A DNA stretch of 64,000 nt from NCBI GenBank assembly GCA_947503365.1, contig CANNDT010000009.1:1-64000 (forward strand), given 5' to 3'. Shown in pieces: positions 55,769 through 62,706 of the stretch. The position numbers and the translations under genes are program-made. Source of the stretch: CANNDT01 sp945876205 (lineage in GTDB: Bacteria; Acidobacteriota; Vicinamibacteria; Vicinamibacterales; UBA2999). A model generated the notes under the pieces. The model was not told the DNA's origin. It searched no databases and saw only the letters and a list, made by a program, of their open reading frames with translations. Each line of letters begins with the position of its first letter. Positions within the stretch are counted from its first letter, which is position 1.

Positions 55769-57910
55769 ATGAATCGATTTTTATGTCTGTGCCTTGGCGT
55801 CTCGGCCTTGAGCCTCGTGGCGTGTGCGACCGCCCCCCCGGCGCCCCAGGCGGCGGTGACTCCTCCCGTCATCACGTGGGAACAGAAGCTCGGATGGATG
55901 ATGCGCCTCGAGGATCAGCGCATCCTTCGCGATCCGAACCCGCCGCCGCTCGTGGTCCTGGTCCCTGCCACGCAGACTCAGCCTCAAATCGTCGCCCCTC
56001 CGCCCCCGTCCGATCTGATCCGCCTGCTCAACGACAGCGAGGCGCGCGTCAGGCGCCGTGCGGCGCTGGCGATTGGGCGTGTCGGGCTCGCTGAAGGCGT
56101 CGAACCGCTGTCGGCGCTCCTGACGGATCCGGAATTCGAAGTGCGGCAGATGGCCGCGTTCGCGCTCGGACTGATCGGCGATCCCTCCGCGCGCCTTGCT
56201 CTCGGCGGGGCATTGAAGGATGCGGATCCGACCGTGCAGGGGCGTGCCGCCGAAGCACTTGGCGCCATTGGCGATCGCGCGGATGCGCCGCTCGTGAGCG
56301 CGATGGTGCAGGCGCACGTGAAAGCTGGCGCCTTGATGGGTATCGCGCCCGACGACCTCACCTATCCGTTGGCACCGCCTGCGGAAGCGGCGCGGCTCGG
56401 CCTGTACGCGCTCGTGAAGCTCGGGTCGTACGATTCGCTGGCCGCGGCGGCTGTCGACGGAGGAGGGCAGCCTGTGTCGTCCTGGTGGCCGGTTGCGTAT
56501 GCGCTGCAGCGGATAGGCGATGCGAAGGCCGTCCCGGCGCTGCTGACGCTGCTCAAGACGCCTGGCCGCTACGCCGCCGCATTTGCGGCCCGAGGACTCG
56601 GCGTCGTGAAGGCGCAGGAGGCGGCCGCAGCCCTGCGCCAGATTGTGGAAGAGCGCCGCGGCGATCCGGCCGTCGTGATCCAGGCCATACGCGCGCTTGG
56701 CGCGATTGGCGACGCGGCCGCGCTACCCGTGCTGACGCGAATCGTGGCCGACGGGGAAGCGACCCAGACGCTTCATATCGAAGCCATGGCCACGCTCGGC
56801 ACCGTGGCGCGTCCCGACAACATCGATCTGATGCTCGACCTGCAGTCGGATACCTCGCCCGCGATTCGCGGCGCCGCGATGCGCGCGCTGGCTCGTCTCG
56901 ACGGCGACACGTTCCTCGCGACCTTGTCCGGCCTCGACCCCGACCGCGATTGGACCGTGCGGACCGCGCAGGCGGCCGCGCTGGCGTCGCTCCCCAACAC
57001 CCAGGGTGTGGCGCGCCTGATGATGATGTTGAGCGACCGCGATCAGCGGGTGATTCCGGCGGTGCTCGCCGGACTCGTGACCGCGAAGGCCCCCGGGGTC
57101 GACAAGGTCCTGATCGATCGGCTCAAGGCTGACGATTTTGTCGTGCGCTCCGCGGCGGCCAACGGGCTGGCAGAGCTCAAGGCCGCGGCCGCGGTGCCCG
57201 CACTGATCGAGGCGTTCCGCGCGACCAACGGCGACAGCACCTACTCGACGCGGGCCGCGATGCTCGTCGCCCTCAGCCGCATCGAGCCCCTAGCGGCGCG
57301 TCCGCTGCTCGAGGAGGCGCTGAAAGACCGCGATTGGGCCGTGCGCGTGCGCGCGGCGACGCTGATGCGGGAACAGGGCTATGCCGCGGCGGCGGTGGAC
57401 GCGGCCATGCGGCCAGCGCCCGTGGGCCGGCCGATGGAAGAGTCGGAGCGCGAGCCGCTCATCAGCCCGGCGTTCTCGCCGCACGCCTACATCGAGACGG
57501 ATCGCGGCACCATCGAGATCGAGCTCGCGATTCTCGACGCGCCGTTGACCGTGGCGAACTTCATCGCCCTGGCGCGAAAGGATTTCTTCAACGGCGTCGC
57601 CATCCACCGCGTCGTCGCCGACTTCGTCGTCCAGGACGGCGATCCACGCGGCGATGGGGAAGGCGGCCCGGGCTACACGATTCGCGACGAGATCAATGAG
57701 CGGCCCTACCTGCGCGGCACCGTCGGCATGGCACTCGACTGGGAAGACACCGGCGGCAGCCAGTTCTTCATCACGCATTCACCGCAGCCACACCTGGATG
57801 GGCGCTATACGGTGTTCGGACATGTGGTGGAGGGGATGACGGTGTTGGACCAGATCCAGCCGTGGGACATCGTGCGGCGGGTGCGCATTCGCGACGGCTC
57901 GACGCCGTAG
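55769..57910 (+). CDS. Lipoprotein with HEAT repeats and C-terminal cyclophilin domain
   Basis: 713 residues. A lipoprotein signal ends at the lipobox cysteine in LSLVACA (about residue 17). Residues about 75-550 are HEAT/PBS-lyase-type repeats (VRRRAALAIGRVGLAEGVEP, VRQMAAFALGLIGDPSA). Residues about 570-713 are a cyclophilin-type prolyl isomerase with NFIALARKDFFNGVAIHRV, FVVQDGDP and GSQFFITHS, keeping the catalytic Arg and Gln. It is probably an envelope chaperone in which the repeats bind the client and the isomerase folds it. ATG at 55769 is preferred over 55742 because it starts the signal peptide. Confidence 0.88.
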   Translation: MNRFLCLCLGVSALSLVACATAPPAPQAAVTPPVITWEQKLGWMMRLEDQRILRDPNPPPLVVLVPATQTQPQIVAPPPPSDLIRLLNDSEARVRRRAALAIGRVGLAEGVEPLSALLTDPEFEVRQMAAFALGLIGDPSARLALGGALKDADPTVQGRAAEALGAIGDRADAPLVSAMVQAHVKAGALMGIAPDDLTYPLAPPAEAARLGLYALVKLGSYDSLAAAAVDGGGQPVSSWWPVAYALQRIGDAKAVPALLTLLKTPGRYAAAFAARGLGVVKAQEAAAALRQIVEERRGDPAVVIQAIRALGAIGDAAALPVLTRIVADGEATQTLHIEAMATLGTVARPDNIDLMLDLQSDTSPAIRGAAMRALARLDGDTFLATLSGLDPDRDWTVRTAQAAALASLPNTQGVARLMMMLSDRDQRVIPAVLAGLVTAKAPGVDKVLIDRLKADDFVVRSAAANGLAELKAAAAVPALIEAFRATNGDSTYSTRAAMLVALSRIEPLAARPLLEEALKDRDWAVRVRAATLMREQGYAAAAVDAAMRPAPVGRPMEESEREPLISPAFSPHAYIETDRGTIEIELAILDAPLTVANFIALARKDFFNGVAIHRVVADFVVQDGDPRGDGEGGPGYTIRDEINERPYLRGTVGMALDWEDTGGSQFFITHSPQPHLDGRYTVFGHVVEGMTVLDQIQPWDIVRRVRIRDGSTP

Positions 57911-57932
57911 CGCGCGGCCTTCAGGCCGCGCG
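57911..57932 (+). terminator. Hairpin right after the HEAT-cyclophilin stop
   Basis: CGCGCGGCC, loop TTCA, GGCCGCGCG: a perfect 9-bp stem starting at the base after the TAG. The following bases are not a T-tract, so intrinsic termination on the plus strand is uncertain. Confidence 0.5.
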
Positions 57933-57941
57933 ACCGTACAT

Positions 57942-57970
57942 AAAAAAAGGGGGCGGAACGTCACGCCCCC
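57942..57970 (-). terminator. Rho-independent terminator of micropeptide gene 1
   Basis: On the minus strand GGGGGCG (57970-57964), an 8-nt loop, and CGCCCCC (57955-57949) are followed by seven T (57948-57942). The hairpin begins 20 nt after the micropeptide stop codon. Confidence 0.9.
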
Positions 57971-57989
57971 TTTCGTGGCGAAACGGCGG

Positions 57990-58040
57990 TTAACGCTTCT
58001 TCGCCGCCTTCTTCTTCGCTGCCTTTGCTTTCTTCGCCAT
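57990..58040 (-). CDS. Micropeptide gene 1 (16-aa Lys/Ala-rich peptide)
   Basis: Seventeen codons encode MAKKAKAAKKKAAKKR and a TAA stop. GGAGG lies 8 nt upstream of the ATG. The identical peptide is encoded 199 bp upstream, with seven codons differing and all changes at third positions, which points to selection on the peptide. A strong terminator follows. The net charge is about +10; such sequences resemble tails of histone H1-like or nucleic-acid-binding proteins. No promoter of its own is evident, so it may depend on read-through from gene 2 or on an unrecognised promoter in 58041-58191. Confidence 0.75.
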   Translation of the reverse strand: MAKKAKAAKKKAAKKR

Positions 58041-58191
58041 CTGTAATCCCTCCCTTCACGTTGGTTTGGATCTGCGAGTACGCGCCCCACGATCCGGCGC
58101 ACTCTGCCGCCTGGCACGTCGGCCCGGATGTTGGCGACCCCTCGCTTCGCGGGCTCACCCCGGCCTCGATTGCACGGGGGAGCAGCAACTC

Positions 58192-58221
58192 AAAAAAAAG
58201 GGGTGCTCATCAGAGCACCCC
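58192..58221 (-). terminator. Rho-independent terminator of micropeptide gene 2
   Basis: On the minus strand GGGGTGCT (58221-58214), loop CTGATG, AGCACCCC (58207-58200), then eight T (58199-58192). A perfect 8-bp stem, starting 18 nt after the micropeptide stop. Confidence 0.92.
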
Positions 58222-58238
58222 AAAAGCCTTCTGAAGAA

Positions 58239-58289
58239 CTACCGCTTCTTTGCGGCCTTCTTCTTCGCGGCCTTAGCCTTTTTCGCCAT
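58239..58289 (-). CDS. Micropeptide gene 2 (same 16-aa Lys/Ala-rich peptide)
   Basis: Seventeen codons encode MAKKAKAAKKKAAKKR with a TAG stop. AAGGAG lies 6 nt before the ATG, an ideal Shine-Dalgarno sequence. Upstream is a clear promoter (TTGACA-16-CATAAT) giving a leader of about 88 nt with a predicted two-hairpin fold. A perfect terminator follows. Compared with gene 1 there are seven synonymous changes and no amino acid change. No downstream gene lies on this strand before the next terminator except gene 1, so it is not an attenuator leader for an amino acid operon. Confidence 0.8.
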   Translation of the reverse strand: MAKKAKAAKKKAAKKR

Positions 58290-58312
58290 GGTTTTCTCCT
58301 TAGGTTGTGCGA

Positions 58313-58358
58313 CTCAGCCTCCAACGGTCGGGTTGACCGTCACAACGGGTGGGCTGAG
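58313..58358 (-). promoter_or_regulatory. Structured 5' leader of micropeptide gene 2
   Basis: Inside the predicted leader, CTCAGCC (58313-58319) pairs with GGCTGAG (58352-58358), enclosing an inner hairpin of ACGGTC (58324-58329) and GACCGT (58335-58340) with a 5-nt loop. The nested stems leave the Shine-Dalgarno sequence outside. It may be a regulatory fold or mRNA stabiliser. Confidence 0.5.
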
Positions 58359-58383
58359 CCATCCACCCTCATACCAGATGTAG

Positions 58384-58411
58384 ATTATGGGTGAGATTTT
58401 TTTGATGTCAA
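58384..58411 (-). promoter_or_regulatory. Promoter of the micropeptide locus
   Basis: A perfect -35 TTGACA (58411-58406), 16-bp AT-rich spacer, and -10 CATAAT (58389-58384), five of six matches. Expected start near 58377. A second TTGACA lies 24 bp further upstream (58435-58430) but with no properly spaced -10. Confidence 0.8.
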
Positions 58412-58420
58412 GCATAAAAG

Positions 58421-58449
58421 CAACGCGCTTGTCAAAAAAACGCGCGTTG
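58421..58449. promoter_or_regulatory. Inverted repeat upstream of the micropeptide promoter
   Basis: CAACGCGC (58421-58428) and GCGCGTTG (58442-58449), a perfect 8-bp inverted repeat around the upstream TTGACA box. It could be an operator or the 3' hairpin of the upstream TPR transcript. Confidence 0.45.
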
Positions 58450-58541
58450 GAGCCACGTCCAATCGCTCGCTTGGTGTCAAGTCTCGCCACATGATGAACG
58501 TGTCGGTTGAAGACGCGCGTATCTGTAGCGCGCGGAGGGAG

Positions 58542-58558
58542 AAAACGCGCTCAGCGCG
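58542..58558 (-). terminator. Short terminator overlapping the TPR gene stop
   Basis: On the minus strand CGCGC, loop TGA (the stop codon itself), GCGCG, then TTTT. A 5-bp GC-only stem, hence weak to moderate. A second GC stem (CGCGCG at 58514-58519 and 58529-58534) follows. Bases 58450-58541 otherwise hold nothing I can support. Confidence 0.45.
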
Positions 58559-60116
58559 CGCGTGTGGGGTTGTTCAGGCGCGCGAGCGCGCGCTGTGCGG
58601 CGTCGGTGGTGGCGCGCTCGGCGCCGACGACCGTGCTCACGTTTCGATAGAGCTCGATGGCGCGATCGCGTGAGCCCTGTTCCTCGTGCAGGCGCGCGGC
58701 ATCGACGCAGGCCGCCGCGTAGATCGAGGGTGGGACGGCAGCGCCGGCGATCATCACGGTGTCGAGCAGGCTGATCGCCGCGGCGTTGTTCTTCTGCGCC
58801 TTGAGCAGGCGCGCCTGGCGGTACTGCGTCACGAGATCGCCAGGGCGCAGTGCGAGCGATTCAGTCAGCGCTCGCGCCGCCTCATCAATAGCCCCGCGCT
58901 CGAGCGCGCGCCATCCCTCGAGCGACAGGCGATACGCCCTCGCGGTGGTCGCGTTCGGCGCGGTCTTGAGGCCCGCGCGGGCGCGTTCAGCAATCCGCAG
59001 TGGATCGGCCGCCGTGGTTGCGGCCAGGGCCGCGCGGTAGGCCGCGGTGGCCTCGGTGCGATGGCCAAGCCGATCCAGCGCGAGCCCGAGCTGGAGCTGC
59101 CCCTGCGCCACGGCGCCGTACGGCGCGGTCGGCTTCGCCGCAACCACCGCGCGCAGGTGCTGGATCGCGATGTCAGTTTCGAAGAAACGATCCAACTGCA
59201 GGGCAATGCCCAAACGTGCGACGGCTTCGGCCATCGAAGGATTCGAGACGCGACGGTTTCGCGCCGCGTCGAGCAGCGCCTGCGATGTGCTGAGGCTTCG
59301 CCCGATCTCGTGGAGGTAGACGTCTTCGACCTCGGCGGTCAGCTGCGCGAAGTGCGGATTTGCGGGATGCCGCTGGCGCAAGCCGGCGAGCAGCTCGAGG
59401 GCGTGCTCCGGCCGCTTCTCGTACCAGAGGTCGATGACCTGCAGCTGGTAGTCGGCTTCACTTCGCAGCACCTGGCCGTTGTCGCGAGCGCGCAGCATCT
59501 CCTGCATCCCCTTGACGCGGTCGCCTCCGGGGAGCAGCAGCAGCCACCGGAGGATCTTTGCGGCGGCGGGCGCGATGTCCGCGTAGTAGTGGTACAGCCC
59601 GATGCCGAAGTAGGCGTCCTGCAGCCCCGGGTCGAGCGCCAGCGCTCGCTCCAGCGCCTCCTTGATGCGCTTGCCGTCGCGCGCGGCCGCCAGGCGTTCC
59701 TTGCGAAGCACGCTCCATTGCACCCGCACCCCGTACGCGCCGCCAAGGTAGAACCAGGCCTCGGCCCGCTCTGGCTCCCGCAGCGTCCAGGCTTCGGCCG
59801 CGCTGATCGCCGCGTCGGCGTGTGATTTGAACTGCGCGTCGCGGCTGGTGTTCAGCGGGTCAATCTGGATTTGCCACCAGAGCGACAGCGCGCCGATGAC
59901 CTCGCAGGCGGCGACGGGGAGTGGAGGGCACGTCTGTGCCAGCAGCCGCGGAAGTTCTTCGAAGCGGGCATCGAAGATGGCGTTGTACGCGCGAACAAGC
60001 TGCGGCGCGGCAGTGAGCCCCTTGGTGGGCTGCGCAACGAGAGGCGGCGTGGCGAGGAGGATGAGCGCCAGCACCATCGCACCGCCGCACCATCGCACCC
60101 TCGCGCCGGCGCTCAT
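58551..60116 (-). CDS. Secreted TPR-rich protein of unknown function
   Basis: 521 residues. ATG at 60116 overlaps the ddl stop (ATGA). A signal peptide (hydrophobic 13-28, PPLVAQP) precedes about ten helical repeats: AEAWFYLGGAYGVRVQWSVL, YGAVAQGQLQLGLALDRLG and DLVTQYRQARLLKAQKNNAA are TPR units. The C-terminal third also has TPR-like pairs. It is probably a periplasmic or outer-membrane-associated scaffold. The coupling to ddl hints at a cell-wall role, but this is inference. Confidence 0.8.
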   Translation of the reverse strand: MSAGARVRWCGGAMVLALILLATPPLVAQPTKGLTAAPQLVRAYNAIFDARFEELPRLLAQTCPPLPVAACEVIGALSLWWQIQIDPLNTSRDAQFKSHADAAISAAEAWTLREPERAEAWFYLGGAYGVRVQWSVLRKERLAAARDGKRIKEALERALALDPGLQDAYFGIGLYHYYADIAPAAAKILRWLLLLPGGDRVKGMQEMLRARDNGQVLRSEADYQLQVIDLWYEKRPEHALELLAGLRQRHPANPHFAQLTAEVEDVYLHEIGRSLSTSQALLDAARNRRVSNPSMAEAVARLGIALQLDRFFETDIAIQHLRAVVAAKPTAPYGAVAQGQLQLGLALDRLGHRTEATAAYRAALAATTAADPLRIAERARAGLKTAPNATTARAYRLSLEGWRALERGAIDEAARALTESLALRPGDLVTQYRQARLLKAQKNNAAAISLLDTVMIAGAAVPPSIYAAACVDAARLHEEQGSRDRAIELYRNVSTVVGAERATTDAAQRALARLNNPTRAR

Positions 60117-61186
60117 GTAATGCTGGTCCGAAGCTGCTGTTTTTCCGCGTGCCGCTCGAGGGCGAGCGTAATCAACCGATCCAGGAGTGCCGGATACGAA
60201 AGGCCTGAGGCTTCCCACATCTTCGGATACATGCTGATGATCGTGAAGCCCGGGATCGTGTTGACTTCGTTCAGAAAGGTCTCGCCCGTGTCGCGCGACA
60301 GCAGGAAGTCGACCCGCGACATGCCAGCGCCGTCCACCGCGCGAAACGCCTCGACCGAAAGCCGGCGAATGGTGGCGATCTCCGCCTCGGTCAGCTCCGC
60401 GGGGATGACCGCCCGTGATCCTTCGTCGAGATACTTGGCTTCGTAGTCGTAGAACTCGCGCGACGGGATGATTTCGCCGGGCACCGATGCTTCTGGGTCG
60501 TCGTTGCCCAGTACCGCGCACTCGATTTCGCGTGGGTTCGGCACCGCCGCCTCGATCACGATCTTCCGGTCGAACTGGAGCGCCATTTCCATGGCGTCGC
60601 GAAGCTCCGCGTCATTTCGCGCCTTCGAGATGCCGACGCTCGATCCGAGGTTGGCGGGCTTGACGAAAACCGGATACCCCAGATCGCGGCCGACCAGCGT
60701 GGTCGCCGCGGGCGCGTCGCGCTCCCACTCACGCCGCATCACCACGAGATGCTTGACGATGGGGAGGCCCGCCGCTGCGAACAGCGTCTTCATGACCGCC
60801 TTGTCCATGCCGACTGCGGATCCGAGGACCCCGGCACCGACGTACGGGACGTTCACCAGCTCCAGAAGACCCTGGACGGTCCCGTCTTCGCCATATGGAC
60901 CGTGCAGAACCGGGAAGACCACATCGAGGCCGCTGCCCGTCACCGCGGCGGTGGGTTCGATGGTCTCGAGCGCGGTGACGTTCCCCTGCGCGATGACCTC
61001 TCCAGCGGAGATAGCCGTGGGCGCGCTGGCCGCAAGCGCCCATCGTCCGTTCTTCCCAATCCGGATCGGCACCGCGTCATAGCGGCTTCGGTCGAGATAC
61101 TTGAAGATCGAGGCAGCCGACGCGACCGAGACCTCGTGCTCGCCCGACCGTCCGCCGTAAATCACGCCAACCCGGAGTTTCTTCAA
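60113..61186 (-). CDS. ddl: D-alanine--D-alanine ligase
   Basis: 357 residues from TTG at 61186, directly before KKLRVGVIYGGRSGEHEVS, the family's N terminus. The ATP-grasp core has VFPVLHGPYGEDGTVQG, VKPANLGSSVGISKA and the metal site FLNEVNTIPGFT. It makes the D-Ala-D-Ala end of peptidoglycan precursors in the cytosol. The frame is open upstream but only as antisense of tgt. Start is 15 bp from the divergent tgt start. Coupled to a TPR gene at its 3' end. Confidence 0.95.
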   Translation of the reverse strand: MKKLRVGVIYGGRSGEHEVSVASAASIFKYLDRSRYDAVPIRIGKNGRWALAASAPTAISAGEVIAQGNVTALETIEPTAAVTGSGLDVVFPVLHGPYGEDGTVQGLLELVNVPYVGAGVLGSAVGMDKAVMKTLFAAAGLPIVKHLVVMRREWERDAPAATTLVGRDLGYPVFVKPANLGSSVGISKARNDAELRDAMEMALQFDRKIVIEAAVPNPREIECAVLGNDDPEASVPGEIIPSREFYDYEAKYLDEGSRAVIPAELTEAEIATIRRLSVEAFRAVDGAGMSRVDFLLSRDTGETFLNEVNTIPGFTIISMYPKMWEASGLSYPALLDRLITLALERHAEKQQLRTSIT

Positions 61187-61201
61187 TGTACTAATAGTAA
61201 C

Positions 61202-62362
61202 GTGTTGCCCTTCCGCTTCACGTTGAGAAGCACCGACGGCGCCGCCCGCCGCGGGGAGTTTGCCACGCCGCACGGGGTGGTCCAGACGCCGGCGTTCATG
61301 CCCGTCGGCACGCAGGGCGCGGTGAAGGCGATCCTTCACCGCGACGTCGAAGAGCTCGGCGCCGAAATCATCCTCGGCAACACCTATCACCTCTTTCTTC
61401 GGCCCGGCGACGAGTTAATCGCCCGCCGCGGCGGCCTGCATCGCTTCATCGGCTGGAATCGGCCGATTCTGACCGACAGTGGCGGCTACCAGGTCTTCAG
61501 CCTTGCCTCGCGGCGCGTCATCAGCGAGGAGGGCGCCGACTTTCAGTCGCACCTGGACGGATCCCGCCATCTGCTGACGCCGGAGCGCGCGACCGACATC
61601 CAGGCCCGGCTGGGATCGGACATCGCCATGGTGCTCGACGAGTGCCTGGCATTCCCCGCCACGCGCGAGGCGGCGGCCGCCTCGATGACGCGGTCGGTGC
61701 GATGGGCCCAACGTAGCCGGGAGCGCCTGGCGCTCCTGCGGACCTCCGCGGTCGATGGCGTCACCGTGTCCAATCCGGGGCAGGCCCAGTTCGGCATCGT
61801 CCAGGGCGGTCTCTTCCAGGATCTGCGGGACGAGAGCGCCGATGCGACGGTGGCGATCGGATTCGAGGGGTATGCGATCGGCGGCCTTAGCGTGGGCGAG
61901 CCCGTTGATCAGATGTATGCCGTGGCCGGCGATACCGCCCGGCGCCTGCCGGTCGATCGGCCGCGCTACCTCATGGGCGCCGGCACCCCGCAGGACCTCG
62001 TCGAGTGCGTCGCCCGCGGCGTCGACATGTTCGATTGCGTGATGCCGACCCGCCACGCGCGCAACGGCCAGCTCTTCACGAGCGAGGGCCGTCTCAACAT
62101 TAAAAACGCCCGCTACGCGGAAGACGATGGGCCCCTCGATCCGCAGTGTGGGTGCTACACCTGCCGCCACCATTCGAGGGCCTATTTGAGGCATTTGTAT
62201 CTCGCCGGTGAGATGACCGCAGGTGCCCTTAACACGTTGCATAACCTGAGCTTTTACCTTGACACGATGCGGAGGATCAGAGACGCTATAGCGTTTCGGA
62301 CCTTCGATATCTTCAGGCAGGAGTTCCTACGTTCGGCATCCCGCCTGTCACCGGATTCATGA
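61202..62362 (+). CDS. tgt: Queuine tRNA-ribosyltransferase
   Basis: 386 residues from GTG at 61202 (a TTG at 61205 is equally placed). It exchanges guanine 34 for preQ1 in tRNAs. Catalytic Asp in LTDSGGYQVFSL, substrate loop IVQGGLFQDLR, the second Asp in FDCVMPTRHARNG, and zinc ligands in CGCYTCRHHSRAYLRHL. Standard length. The stop overlaps yajC (ATGA), and tgt-yajC-secD is the classic order. Confidence 0.97.
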   Translation: MLPFRFTLRSTDGAARRGEFATPHGVVQTPAFMPVGTQGAVKAILHRDVEELGAEIILGNTYHLFLRPGDELIARRGGLHRFIGWNRPILTDSGGYQVFSLASRRVISEEGADFQSHLDGSRHLLTPERATDIQARLGSDIAMVLDECLAFPATREAAAASMTRSVRWAQRSRERLALLRTSAVDGVTVSNPGQAQFGIVQGGLFQDLRDESADATVAIGFEGYAIGGLSVGEPVDQMYAVAGDTARRLPVDRPRYLMGAGTPQDLVECVARGVDMFDCVMPTRHARNGQLFTSEGRLNIKNARYAEDDGPLDPQCGCYTCRHHSRAYLRHLYLAGEMTAGALNTLHNLSFYLDTMRRIRDAIAFRTFDIFRQEFLRSASRLSPDS

Positions 62363-62706
62363 CCATTTTCGATCATTTATTGCTGGCCATGGGTACGCCC
62401 GCGCAGGGCGCTCCCAGTCCGTGGGTGCAGTTGCTGCCCTTCGCGCTGGTCCTGGCTATTTTCTACTTCGTCATCCTGCTGCCGATGAAGCGCAAGCAGC
62501 AGAAGGTCCAGACGTTTTTGGACGCCCTCAAGGCCGGTGACCGCGTCGTCACCTCTGGTGGCATGTACGGCACCATCACCCGCGTCGGCGATCTGGCAGT
62601 GCAGCTCCAGGTGGCAGACAAGGTTCGCATCGAGGTATCCCGCAACGCGATCGTCGGATACCAGGGGCAGGAGCCCGTCGCGCCAGATTCCGGACAGGCC
62701 TCATGA
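62359..62706 (+). CDS. yajC: Preprotein translocase subunit YajC
   Basis: 115 residues with one N-terminal transmembrane helix (WVQLLPFALVLAIFYFVILL, about 23-42), the PMKRKQQK cytoplasmic boundary, and the KAGDRVVTSGGMYGTI fold. It joins SecDF in the Sec holotranslocon. ATG and stop codons overlap with tgt and secD by 4 bp on each side. Confidence 0.96.
   Translation: MTIFDHLLLAMGTPAQGAPSPWVQLLPFALVLAIFYFVILLPMKRKQQKVQTFLDALKAGDRVVTSGGMYGTITRVGDLAVQLQVADKVRIEVSRNAIVGYQGQEPVAPDSGQAS

Noticed and set aside
57990..58289. Micropeptides as leader peptides of a transcription attenuator
   Set aside because: A leader peptide needs a regulated gene downstream on the same strand. After each terminator there is no such gene: the next one on the left (HEAT-cyclophilin) is convergent.
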